This document shows positions 49,925-57,924 of a DNA stretch of 64,000 nt, one piece after another. Under the pieces are notes generated by a model. That model was given only the letters and a program-made list of their open reading frames with translations, did no database searches and was not told the DNA's origin. Every line of letters starts with the position of its first letter. Position 1 is the stretch's first letter. The DNA is from Clostridium tepidiprofundi DSM 19306 (GTDB lineage Bacteria; Bacillota; Clostridia; Clostridiales; Clostridiaceae), in assembly GCF_001594005.1 (NCBI RefSeq), contig NZ_LTBA01000010.1, positions 1 through 64,000 of the forward strand. Direction: 5' to 3'. The position numbers and the translations under genes are program-made.

Positions 49925-50290
49925 TTATTGGTGATTTCTCTTATTATTTTTTATTATTGTACTTAAGATTCGTATGATTTCTGATATATCTTTGATTAGT
50001 GAATTGCCGACTTCTTGTTCTATATAGTTAGAATAAATTAATAGTTTCAACCAATAATGTGCTTCACTAGCTTCTTTTAAAGAAATGTATAATTTTGAGA
50101 CATAGTCTTTATTACTCTGAGCATTGAAACTTTCGCTTAAGTTTGCACCTATACTTGTTCCACTACGTAGAAGTTGTTTAGACATAATGAATTCTTTCTT
50201 TTGATAAACTAGTATTCTATATATATCAATTATTTCTAGAGAAAATTTAAAACATTTTTTATATATAATGCTATTGTTTTCTGTTATCAT
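49925..50290 (-). CDS. Four-helix bundle protein (23S rRNA intervening-sequence type)
   Basis: A 121-residue helical protein of the family first seen encoded in intervening sequences of 23S rRNA genes (TIGR02436-like). Motifs are KCFKFSLEIIDIYRIL, the central QLLRSGTSIGANLSES with the invariant SGTSIGAN-type turn, and EASEAHYWLKLL. GGAGG stands seven bases before the ATG. Its function is unknown. It is antisense to its neighbours, between flgK and flgL, and is flanked by CTAG-type repeat fragments, so it looks inserted. Confidence 0.88.
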   Translation of the reverse strand: MITENNSIIYKKCFKFSLEIIDIYRILVYQKKEFIMSKQLLRSGTSIGANLSESFNAQSNKDYVSKLYISLKEASEAHYWLKLLIYSNYIEQEVGNSLIKDISEIIRILSTIIKNNKRNHQ

Positions 50291-50399
50291 GAATATACCT
50301 CCGTATATCTAAATTATTAACAAAACAACTTATAATTAATCAGCTAAATAAAAATTTTTATATAGTAACAAATTTTTATTTGGTTTTGCTACAAGCAAA

Positions 50400-50444
50400 A
50401 CATCCTTTACTAGCATTCTAGTACACTGGAATACTAGCACTCTA
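50400..50444. repeat. CTAG-type repeat fragment, right of the four-helix gene
   Basis: TTTACTAGCATTCTAGTACA and GGAATACTAGCACTC match the mosaic repeat in its flagellar-operon orientation. Confidence 0.5.
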
Positions 50445-50504
50445 CATTGCGTTTATTTGGTTTTACTTGGGTTTTGAATGATAACTTGATGAGAGGTGAG
50501 ATTA

Positions 50505-51491
50505 GTGCGCGTAACAAACAAGATGCTTTCAAACAGTTTTTTAAGGGATATGACTGCAAATATGGCTAATTTGCAGACTTTGCAGCAACAGATGACGTCT
50601 GGTAAGGAAATAAGAAAGCCTTCAGATGATCCATTCAAAGTAGCAAGAGCTATGCAGTTGCATACTGATATAAATACTAATAAACAATATAATGAAAACA
50701 TAAACGATACGATAAATTGGCTTGACACAACAGATACGGCATTAGATCAAGCTGGTAATGTACTTAAAAGAGTGCACGAGCTTTTAATATCAGCTGGAAA
50801 TGGTGGATATAGTGATAGTGAGAGACAAGCTATAAAAGATGAAATTAATGAGAAAGTAGGAGAACTTTCTCAGATATTGAATACAAATTTTGATGGTAAA
50901 TATATTTTTGGAGGTAGTAGAGGTACTACTAAGCCACTTGATGCAGTACATGATGGCAATAATGTTAAATTGGTATACTTTAAAAAAGGTGGAGGAGAGC
51001 TAAATTCCACTGATCCAGAGTACAACATGATATCTCAAAAATTAAATGTTGAGATATCTCAAGGTGTTACAATGAAGTACAATGTAACTGCTTCGGAAAT
51101 ATTAGAATTTAAAGATAAAAACGGTAATTCAAAAGATTTAAGAACTATATTAAAAAACATTGTGGATCATTTAGATAGTAATCCTGGACCTTCAGGAAGT
51201 AGCAATCCAGTAGATGATTTAACAGATGGCGATTTAGAAGATATAAAATCTGCAATTAGTAATCTATTGAAGGTACGTTCAGAAGTTGGAGCTATGCAGA
51301 ACAGAATGGATAGTGCAAAAGAAAAGAATGAAGAAGAAAACTTTAATATGACAGAAATACTGTCAAAAACAGAAGATATAGATATTACTAAAAAAACAAT
51401 GGAATATGCAACAATGCAAACAGTATACATGGCTTCACTGCAAACAAGTGCTAGAGTACTACAACCATCGCTTATAGACTACTTAAGGTAA
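50505..51491 (+). CDS. flgL: Flagellar hook-associated protein 3 FlgL
   Basis: A 328-residue junction protein with the flagellin-like N-terminus MRVTNKMLSNSFLRDMTANM, SGKEIRKPSDDPFKVARAM, and NFDGKYIFGGSRG; the C-terminal D0 helix reads MASLQTSARVLQPSLIDYL. The start is the GTG at 50505 with GAGAGGTGA upstream; the GTG at 50496 is within that site. It is separated from flgK by about 740 bases of inserted sequence. Confidence 0.93.
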   Translation: MRVTNKMLSNSFLRDMTANMANLQTLQQQMTSGKEIRKPSDDPFKVARAMQLHTDINTNKQYNENINDTINWLDTTDTALDQAGNVLKRVHELLISAGNGGYSDSERQAIKDEINEKVGELSQILNTNFDGKYIFGGSRGTTKPLDAVHDGNNVKLVYFKKGGGELNSTDPEYNMISQKLNVEISQGVTMKYNVTASEILEFKDKNGNSKDLRTILKNIVDHLDSNPGPSGSSNPVDDLTDGDLEDIKSAISNLLKVRSEVGAMQNRMDSAKEKNEEENFNMTEILSKTEDIDITKKTMEYATMQTVYMASLQTSARVLQPSLIDYLR

Positions 51492-51990
51492 AATAAGTTC
51501 AGAGAATAATGAATAGTGAATAGGGAATAGTAAAGGTTGAAATTGCGTAGCAATTTCTTCAAATAATAAGAGTGCTAGTTTTCTAGTCGGCTAGTTGCTA
51601 GTTGATGATGAAATCGTTACACGATTTCCTTAATAAAGAGTGCCAGTTGACCAGTTTGCTAGTATCTAGCTACTAGATAAGTGATAAGTATATAGTAATC
51701 AAGTTACAAATTTGCACTAGCAGTCTAGCAGACTGGCAAACTTGCTTCATTTCTAGCACCTAAAACAGATACTGGTATACAAATGGTAAATCTGTGCTGG
51801 AGATTAGAGATTAAACTAAAGTTGCCAATTGCCAAAGCAGATTGTGACTTTGATGAATATTAATACCTAAAACTATATTCTTAACTAGATGTTATCTTTC
51901 AAGTCACAAATTTGTATTCAGAACTGATGACTGGTGACTGGAGATTAGAGACTAAATTGTAGTTCCTAGTACCTACATTACGGAAGTGTT
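51492..51990 (-). repeat. CTAG-rich mosaic repeat after flgL
   Basis: Begins right after the flgL stop with a GAATAG run and TAAAGGTTGAAATTGCG hairpin (51502-51557), then a GAAATCGT/ACGATTTC hairpin (51603-51628), then CTAG-rich modules. Its last ~250 bases are the reverse complement of sequence at about 16855-17010 before parE, including TCACAATCTGCTTTGG and CTCTAATCTCCA phrases. No gene is seen. Confidence 0.8.
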
Positions 51991-52006
51991 TGGAGATGAT
52001 ATAAGA

Positions 52007-52435
52007 ATGAAATTTGAAACAAAATACCATGGTACCATACAATTTAATGAAGATGAAATAATTTATTTCAAAAATGGACTTCCTGGTTTTGAAGAATTAA
52101 AAAAATTTATTATATTGCCAGTTGAAGATAACGAGTTTTTTAATATACTTCATTCCACAGAAAATAATGAAGTAGGTTTTATTGTAGTTTCTCCTTTTAA
52201 TGTAGTAAAGGATTATGAGTTCGATTTAAATGAAGACAAGCTAAAACAATTGAAGATTAGAGATTACAGTCAAGTAAGTGTATATAATACAGTAACATTG
52301 AATTCGAATATAAAAAAGATAACTGTAAATTTAAGAGCTCCTATCATAATAAATATTGAAGAAAAACTTGGAGAGCAGGTTATACTAAATGATAGCAGAT
52401 ATTTGATTAAGCATCCTTTGATTAAGGAGGAATAA
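52007..52435 (+). CDS. fliW: Flagellar assembly factor FliW
   Basis: A 142-residue protein that binds flagellin and CsrA, so that CsrA is freed to repress flagellin mRNA when flagellin is not being exported. Motifs are [24 protein letters not shown] and [21 protein letters not shown]. The ATG at 52007 is the family start (MKFETKYHG), with GGAGATGAT upstream; the frame from 51986 is extended. It ends two bases before csrA. Confidence 0.94.
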   Translation: MKFETKYHGTIQFNEDEIIYFKNGLPGFEELKKFIILPVEDNEFFNILHSTENNEVGFIVVSPFNVVKDYEFDLNEDKLKQLKIRDYSQVSVYNTVTLNSNIKKITVNLRAPIIINIEEKLGEQVILNDSRYLIKHPLIKEE

Positions 52436-52437
52436 AG

Positions 52438-52668
52438 ATGCTCGTAATAAAGAGAAAAAAGGGAGAAGCTATTAAGATAGGAGATAATGTAGAAATAACT
52501 ATCGTTAAGATTGAGGAAGGTGCCGTTAAGATAGCAATAGATGCTCCAAAAGAAGTATCTATACTGAGGAAAGAATTGATTAAAGAAGTAACAGATGAAA
52601 ACAAAAGCGCAGTTAAATATGATATTGCTATGCTTAAAAGTTTCAGAGAAAAACTAAAGAACGATTAA
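52438..52668 (+). CDS. csrA: Carbon storage/translation regulator CsrA
   Basis: A 76-residue RNA-binding dimer that blocks ribosome access at GGA motifs. It begins MLVIKRKKGEAIKIGDNVEI and has the conserved AIDAPKEVSILRKEL block with the RNA-contact arginine. AAGGAGGAA precedes the ATG. In Bacillus subtilis CsrA represses hag under FliW control; the hag leader here has a fitting hairpin. Confidence 0.96.
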   Translation: MLVIKRKKGEAIKIGDNVEITIVKIEEGAVKIAIDAPKEVSILRKELIKEVTDENKSAVKYDIAMLKSFREKLKND

Positions 52669-52709
52669 GGGGGGGGATTTTCAGAATATTCTATGGGGGA
52701 TTATGTATT

Positions 52710-53075
52710 ATGGATATAAATAAAATAAGTTGTGTTAGTGGAAATATTAATAGTAATCAATATGTGGATGATAAAGCTATTGCTACAAATGCTAACATAG
52801 TTAACAATAGTGATGGATTAAATGGTGTAGATGATGATACAAAAAAATACTCTGAAAAAGATGTGAAATATGCAGCAGACATATTGGATAAGATTTTAGA
52901 GAAAAATAAATCGCATATAGAAATAGAAAGACATAAGGTTTTTAATGATTTGATAATTAAAATAGTTGATGATAAAACAAAACAGGTTATAAAGGAGATA
53001 CCCCCTGAAAAGATCCTAGACATGGTGGCTCAGATGTGTAAAATGGTTGGAGTCATATTAGATGAAAAAGCGTGA
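52710..53075 (+). CDS. flaG: FlaG-family flagellar protein
   Basis: A 121-residue protein whose C-terminal half is FlaG-like: a helix, then IERHKVFNDLIIKIVDDKTKQVIKEI-type beta segment, PPEKILDMVAQM and a hydrophobic end. The N-terminal 50 residues are low-complexity and Asn-rich. FlaG affects filament length in some species. GGGGGAT lies before the ATG. Confidence 0.88.
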   Translation: MDINKISCVSGNINSNQYVDDKAIATNANIVNNSDGLNGVDDDTKKYSEKDVKYAADILDKILEKNKSHIEIERHKVFNDLIIKIVDDKTKQVIKEIPPEKILDMVAQMCKMVGVILDEKA

Positions 53076-53582
53076 GTAGGTTCAGTGAATAGTGAATAAG
53101 GAATAGAGAATAGTAAAGGTTGAAATTGCGTAGCAATTTCTTGAATTGAGATTGCTAGTTTTTCAGTGGACTAGTGTGCTAGTTAATGATGAAATCGTTG
53201 CACGATTTTTTAAAAGAGTTTGCCTGTTTTCTAGTATGCTAGTTGATGTCTAAATTACTCTGCAATTTCCAAAAATAGGGAAACAGTTGCTAGTTTATAA
53301 AATTTGGTATTCGAAATTCAAATTTGTACTAGCAGTCTAGCCAAATAGTAATCTAGCATTCTTGCTTTAATCCCTGGTATATTGTTTTACCGTCTAGTTT
53401 CTAGTACCTAATTTTTAAGCAGATATCAAATTTGCACTAGCCCTCTAGCAACATGGCAGACTAGCAAACTTGCTTTGTTTCCTAGCACCTAGCACCTGTA
53501 AACAGATACTGGTTCTCAAGTCACAAATTTCTGATGGGGATTAGAGACTGGTGATTGGAGATTCTAGCACCTAGTACCTAAA
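53076..53582 (-). repeat. CTAG-rich mosaic repeat after flaG
   Basis: Starts within 10 bases of the flaG stop with a GAATAG run (53084-53140) and GAAATTG hairpin, then a GAAATCGT hairpin (53183-53210), and many CTAG phrases such as CACTAGCCCTCTAGCAAC (inverse of the parE leader module). It ends a few bases before the ribosome site of the next gene. Confidence 0.8.
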
Positions 53583-53600
53583 AAAGGGGGAGCGTATTCT

Positions 53601-53906
53601 ATGGAGTACAGACTTAACAAAGTAGATATTGAAATAAGGGATAGAGTGAAAAAAACTACAAAGTCGGGTATTGTCCATAGCAAGAAGGAAATCGAAGTTG
53701 ATTCGGAACAAAATAGGAAGAAGAAAGACAAAAACAGTAGTAATAGAAATAACTACACTGAGGAATTCTTTTCTGGCAAAGCTTCTAAAATCACAGTAGA
53801 AGCAATAAAGGAAATTGAATACAAAAACATAGAAATTGATGCATTTAAAGAATCTATAAATGATAACGATATTAAAGAAGGAATACTTTTAGATATTAGA
53901 AAGTAG
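53601..53906 (+). CDS. Hypothetical charged protein in the flagellar operon
   Basis: A 101-residue, Lys/Glu/Asn-rich protein with no membrane segment. The first 60 residues look disordered (RKKKDKNSSNRNNYTEE) and the last 40 are probably helical. GGGGGAGCG lies before the ATG and its stop is ten bases before fliS. I recognise no family; position and charge suggest an export chaperone, anti-sigma-like or adaptor role, but this is a guess. Confidence 0.7.
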   Translation: MEYRLNKVDIEIRDRVKKTTKSGIVHSKKEIEVDSEQNRKKKDKNSSNRNNYTEEFFSGKASKITVEAIKEIEYKNIEIDAFKESINDNDIKEGILLDIRK

Positions 53907-53915
53907 GTGAAATTC

Positions 53916-54317
53916 ATGACAACAGGATATGGTAATGCTTACAATGTTTACAAGAATAACAGCGTTAATTATGCCTCTAAAGAACAACTTCTTCTTATGC
54001 TTGTTGATGGTGCAGTTAAATTTTCAAAAATTGCTAGACAAGCTATTGTGGATAAGGATATACCAAAAGCACATAATAACATAACAAGAACGCAGGATAT
54101 ATTTTATGAGCTTATGGCAAGTTTGAATGTAGAAGCAGCAGGTGAATGGGGACAGCAGTTGATGAGCATATATGACTTTATAGTAAGAAGACTTACAGAT
54201 GCAAATATTAAGAAGGATTTAAAAGTAATTGATGAAGTTATTCCACTTATTGAAGAAATAAGGGATATGTGGTATGAGGCAGAAAAACTATCTAAAAATA
54301 AAGAACAACTTAAGTAG
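53916..54317 (+). CDS. fliS: Flagellin export chaperone FliS
   Basis: A 133-residue four-helix chaperone that holds flagellin until export. Motifs are NAYNVYKNNSVNYASKEQLLLMLVDGAVKF, HNNITRTQDIFYELMASLN and DMWYEA, all typical. AGTAGGTGA lies before the ATG at 53916; the GTG at 53907 is within that site. Its TAG stop forms the start of the next repeat's GAATAG run. Confidence 0.94.
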   Translation: MTTGYGNAYNVYKNNSVNYASKEQLLLMLVDGAVKFSKIARQAIVDKDIPKAHNNITRTQDIFYELMASLNVEAAGEWGQQLMSIYDFIVRRLTDANIKKDLKVIDEVIPLIEEIRDMWYEAEKLSKNKEQLK

Positions 54318-54545
54318 AGAATAGTGAATAGAGAATAAGGAATAGTAAAGGTTGAAATTAGACTGCCAGTTATCAGTTTGCTAGTAAGCTAGTTAACGAC
54401 GAAATCGTTACACGATTTCTTATGCAATATAAAAAACAGTTGCTAGTTATAAGTGGATAGTAATCAAGTTGCAAATTTGCACTAGCCCTCTAGTAGCCTG
54501 GTCGACTAACAAACTTGCTTTAATTCCTAGTCCCTATCTTTAGTG
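54314..54545 (-). repeat. CTAG-rich mosaic repeat after fliS
   Basis: The GAATAG run begins within the fliS stop codon. It continues with TAAAGGTTGAAATT, a GAAATCGT/ACGATTTC hairpin (54393-54420) and CACTAGCCCTCTAG phrases matching the other copies. It is a shorter form of the elements after flgL and flaG. Confidence 0.78.
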
Positions 54546-54600
54546 GGTGTGGTTTTTTAGTAAAAATATAAATTAAAATAGCAATTGGGGGTGAATAAAA

Positions 54601-56514
54601 ATGAGTGATATAAGTGGAGTAAGTAGCAGTAATATGCTTAGAATAACTGGACTTGCAACTGGTTTAGATACTGATGATATGGTAAAAAAAATGGTTATGC
54701 CATATAAAGTTAAGGTAAATGCTATAAAACAGGACAAACAAATTATAGAATGGAAGCAGGAAGCATATAGGGATATAATAAACGATTTAAAATCGTTTAA
54801 TGATAAGTATTTTGATGTTCTTAGTGATAACTATATTTTATCTCCAAACAAATTTGCAGGCTTTGATGTAACAACTAGCAATTCATCTATTGCAAATGCG
54901 ACAGCATTAGCTGGAGCAAAAGAAGGAGATTACACAGTTGATGTAGCACAACTTGCTAAAAAAGCTCAAGTCGATGGTGTTAGTTTAAGAATAAATGGAA
55001 ATGAAAGTTTAGGGTTTACAGATACTAACTGGAAAAATAATGTTATTGAATTCGATATCGGTGGTACAACTAGTCAAATAAACCTTAAAAATACCGATAT
55101 GACAGTTGAACAAAGAGTGAACGATATAAATGATAAAATTGCTCAAAACAGTAGTTTGAATGGTAAAGTATATGCTGTTGTTTCTAATGGAAAAATAAAG
55201 TTTAATACAGTAACAACCAATACAGTAAAAATAACATCAAATTCGACGGTTGCTTCAGATTTGGATAATTTAAAAAATAAAGTATTAAATCCTACAGCTG
55301 CTACAAAGCTTTCAGATTTGAATACTTCTATATCAGGCACAGTGAGTATGCAAATATCATATGGTGGAACGACAAAGACAATAACTATTGATGATGCTGA
55401 GAATAAAACCATTAATGATGTTATTCAGCAGATTAATTCAGATACAGATGGAAATGTTATTGCTAGTTTTAGTGAATTAACAGGAAAGTTTACACTTGAA
55501 ACAAGTAATTATGGTAGTGCAGCATCAGTTAAAATAGATAACATTGATGCCTCTTTAAGTTCAGCAATAGGTTTATCTTCTATGGCTAGTGCAAATTATG
55601 GGCAAGATGCTGTTGTAAAGATAACACCACCGGGAGCAACAAGTGCAACAGAAGTAACAAGAGCAAATAATAATTTTATTATAGATAATGTTAAGTATGA
55701 TATAAAAGATATTGGAACAACATCTATTACGGTTTCTTCGAATGTAGATGATGTTTATGACAAAGTAAAAGGTTTTATAGATAAGTATAATAAAATTATT
55801 GGTAAAATATCCAAGAAGTTAGAAGAAAAGAAAAGTTATAGCTATAAACCACTAACAGATGAACAAAAGAAAGACATGTCAAAGGATGATATAAAGAAGT
55901 GGGAAGATAAAGCTAAGGAAGGTATACTTAAAAATGATAATGTTCTTGAAAATATGCTTACATCTTTAAGAAGAGCATTTTTTGATTCTGTTGAAGGTGC
56001 AGGAATAAATTTTTCTAAGAAGGAGATTGGGCTTGATACATCATCTGATGTAATTGAAAGAGGCAAAATTATAATTTCTGATGAAACAAAATTTAAAGAG
56101 GTATTGAAAAATAAAGGGCAACAGATATTAAATTTATTTGTAAAAAAATCAGATTCACAACCAACATATTCAAGAACGTTATCAAGTAGTGAAAGGTCTG
56201 AGAGATATTCAGAAGAGGGTATTTTCCAGAGAATAAATGATATTATACAAGATAATATTAGTACATTTCGTGATAATAATGGAAATAAAGGGGCGTTACT
56301 GCAGAAAGCTGGAATAAAAGATGATACATCATTTATAAATAATCTGCTTACAAAACAAATTGAAGAAAAAAATAAGTTAATAAAGGAATTAAATAAAAAG
56401 ATGGCAGATAAAGAGAACTATTATTATAAAATGTTTTCAAAATTAGAAGTTGCTATGAACAGAATGAATGCACAATCTGATTGGCTAGCACAACAACTTG
56501 GTGGAGGTATGTAG
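54601..56514 (+). CDS. fliD: Flagellar filament cap protein FliD
   Basis: A 637-residue cap protein that helps flagellin polymerise. The N-terminus has RITGLATGLDTDDMVKKMV and the C-terminus a long coiled coil ending NRMNAQSDWLAQQL; the variable middle includes YTVDVAQLAKKAQ and repeated beta-rich segments with FSELTGKFTLETSNYG. GGGGGTG precedes the ATG. Confidence 0.94.
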   Translation: MSDISGVSSSNMLRITGLATGLDTDDMVKKMVMPYKVKVNAIKQDKQIIEWKQEAYRDIINDLKSFNDKYFDVLSDNYILSPNKFAGFDVTTSNSSIANATALAGAKEGDYTVDVAQLAKKAQVDGVSLRINGNESLGFTDTNWKNNVIEFDIGGTTSQINLKNTDMTVEQRVNDINDKIAQNSSLNGKVYAVVSNGKIKFNTVTTNTVKITSNSTVASDLDNLKNKVLNPTAATKLSDLNTSISGTVSMQISYGGTTKTITIDDAENKTINDVIQQINSDTDGNVIASFSELTGKFTLETSNYGSAASVKIDNIDASLSSAIGLSSMASANYGQDAVVKITPPGATSATEVTRANNNFIIDNVKYDIKDIGTTSITVSSNVDDVYDKVKGFIDKYNKIIGKISKKLEEKKSYSYKPLTDEQKKDMSKDDIKKWEDKAKEGILKNDNVLENMLTSLRRAFFDSVEGAGINFSKKEIGLDTSSDVIERGKIIISDETKFKEVLKNKGQQILNLFVKKSDSQPTYSRTLSSSERSERYSEEGIFQRINDIIQDNISTFRDNNGNKGALLQKAGIKDDTSFINNLLTKQIEEKNKLIKELNKKMADKENYYYKMFSKLEVAMNRMNAQSDWLAQQLGGGM

Positions 56515-56545
56515 TAACTATAATAACATATTGGGATGATGAATA

Positions 56546-56878
56546 ATGTTAAAAGTAATGTTACAACAGTATAAAGAATTAACTTTAAAGTGTATAGACG
56601 CAGTTAATGAAAAGGAATTTGATAATTTGCTGTGTTATTTAGATAAAAGGCAAGAATTGATAGAAAATATTAGTGATATGAGCTATTCGAATAAAGAATT
56701 TAAATATATATGTATTCATCTAGATATTCTTGAATTAGATAAAAAACTAAAAGAAATGGTTGTAAGGGAAAAGCTAGAAATAAAATCACGTATAAATGGT
56801 TTAACAAGATCAAAAAAAGCTTATTCTTCCTACAATGGTAAATCAAATAATATGTCAATATTAAAAAAAATGATATAA
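56546..56878 (+). CDS. Probable FliT-like flagellar chaperone
   Basis: A 110-residue helical protein right after fliD (LQQYKELTLKCIDAV, then YLDKRQELIENI), the usual place of FliT, the FliD export chaperone. The family is poorly conserved, so the call rests mainly on length, helical pattern and position. GGGATGATG lies before the ATG. Confidence 0.7.
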   Translation: MLKVMLQQYKELTLKCIDAVNEKEFDNLLCYLDKRQELIENISDMSYSNKEFKYICIHLDILELDKKLKEMVVREKLEIKSRINGLTRSKKAYSSYNGKSNNMSILKKMI

Positions 56879-56894
56879 TTTTTTTAAATAAATA

Positions 56895-56921
56895 TAAAGT
56901 TATAATGATTTATTTCGATAT
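56895..56921 (+). promoter_or_regulatory. Sigma-D promoter for flagellin
   Basis: TAAA (56895-56898), 15 bases, then TTCGATAT (56914-56921) match nine of twelve consensus positions. Transcription would start near 56928, giving a leader of about 60 bases. Confidence 0.7.
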
Positions 56922-56944
56922 AAATTATAACAACAAAATAAAGT

Positions 56945-56980
56945 GGTGAAAAAGGAGTTTCACCTAAAAATTCAAGGAGG
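56945..56980 (+). promoter_or_regulatory. Candidate CsrA-binding leader of flagellin mRNA
   Basis: GGTGAAA and TTTCACC form a perfect 7-bp stem with a six-base loop AAGGAG, placing GGA in the loop as CsrA prefers. A second GGA lies in the flagellin ribosome site AAGGAGG at 56974-56980, about 22 bases away. Two-site binding of this kind would block translation, as known for B. subtilis hag. Confidence 0.6.
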
Positions 56981-56988
56981 AATATATT

Positions 56989-57807
56989 ATGAGAATTAAT
57001 CACAATTTAAATGCAATGAATGCACACAGAAACATGATGGTTAATACTGTAAAATCAGGAAAGGCAATGGAAAAATTATCTTCAGGTTTAAGGATTAACA
57101 GAGCTGGAGATGATGCAGCAGGACTAGCTATTTCTGAAAAAATGAGAGGACAAATAAGAGGGTTAAATCAAGGAGAAAGGAATGCTCAAGATGGTATTTC
57201 TTTAATCCAGACTGCTGAGGGAGCTTTGAATGAAACTCATAGCATTCTTCAAAGAATGAGAGAGTTGTCAGTTCAGTCATCAACAGCAACAAATACAAGT
57301 GCTGATAGAAAAGCATTGGCTTCAGAGTTTAATCAATTAAGGGACGAAATTACGAGAATAGGAACTCAAACAGAGTTTAATACTAAGAAACTTTTGTCAG
57401 GTTCTTTTAAGAGTAGTGCTTTAAAATTCCAAGTTGGTGCTAATAAGGGTCAGACAATCGACTTAAAAATCAACGACATGACTGCAAAGGGATTAAAGAT
57501 TAGTAGTGCAAATATAGGAACAGCTAGTGGTGCTGGTAATGCAATTACAACGATTAATACTGCGATTGCAACGGTTTCAAGTGAAAGAGCAACTCTTGGT
57601 TCAGTTCAGAACAGATTGGAGCATACTATAAACAATTTAAGTACTGCGTCAGAAAATTTACAAGCATCTGAAAGTAGAGTAAGAGATGTAGATATGGCTA
57701 AAGAGATGATGAACTTCTCTAAAAATAATATTCTTAGTCAGGCTGCACAGGCTATGCTTGCTCAAGCAAATCAACAACCACAAGGTGTGCTTCAGTTATT
57801 AAGATAG
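56989..57807 (+). CDS. hag: Flagellin
   Basis: A 272-residue flagellin with full D0/D1 ends (MRINHNLNAMNAHRNMMVN, LSSGLRINRAGDDAAGLAIS and, at the end, SRVRDVDMAKEMMNFSKNNI followed by ILSQAAQAMLAQANQQPQ). The central region is short, rich in Ser, Thr, Ala and Gly, and lacks large D2/D3 domains. Those residues could carry glycans, given the modification genes downstream. AAGGAGG lies eight bases before the ATG. It has its own sigma-D promoter and terminator. Confidence 0.97.
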   Translation: MRINHNLNAMNAHRNMMVNTVKSGKAMEKLSSGLRINRAGDDAAGLAISEKMRGQIRGLNQGERNAQDGISLIQTAEGALNETHSILQRMRELSVQSSTATNTSADRKALASEFNQLRDEITRIGTQTEFNTKKLLSGSFKSSALKFQVGANKGQTIDLKINDMTAKGLKISSANIGTASGAGNAITTINTAIATVSSERATLGSVQNRLEHTINNLSTASENLQASESRVRDVDMAKEMMNFSKNNILSQAAQAMLAQANQQPQGVLQLLR

Positions 57808-57810
57808 TAA

Positions 57811-57858
57811 TAATACATAAGAGGGACAGAAAATAATTTCTGTCCCTCTTATGTATTA
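57811..57858 (+). terminator. 22-bp perfect hairpin terminator of flagellin
   Basis: Bases 57811-57832 and 57837-57858 are exact reverse complements around an ATAA loop, with GAGGGACAG in the core. It is unusually long and stable for this genome, fitting a highly expressed gene. Confidence 0.85.
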
Positions 57859-57859
57859 T

Positions 57860-57886
57860 TAAAGTGTTTATCAAAATTTACGATAA
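57860..57886 (+). promoter_or_regulatory. Sigma-D promoter for the flagellin-modification genes
   Basis: TAAA (57860-57863), 15 bases, then TACGATAA (57879-57886) match ten of twelve positions. It lies directly after the flagellin terminator, about 40 bases before the first DUF115 gene. Confidence 0.72.
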
Positions 57887-57924
57887 CAAGTGATATGAGT
57901 ATAAAAAATTGTGGAGGAATTAAA

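Noticed and set aside
51492-54545. Toxin-antitoxin or small genes within the flagellar gaps
   Set aside because: All frames are short and interrupted; the DNA is explained by repeat modules.
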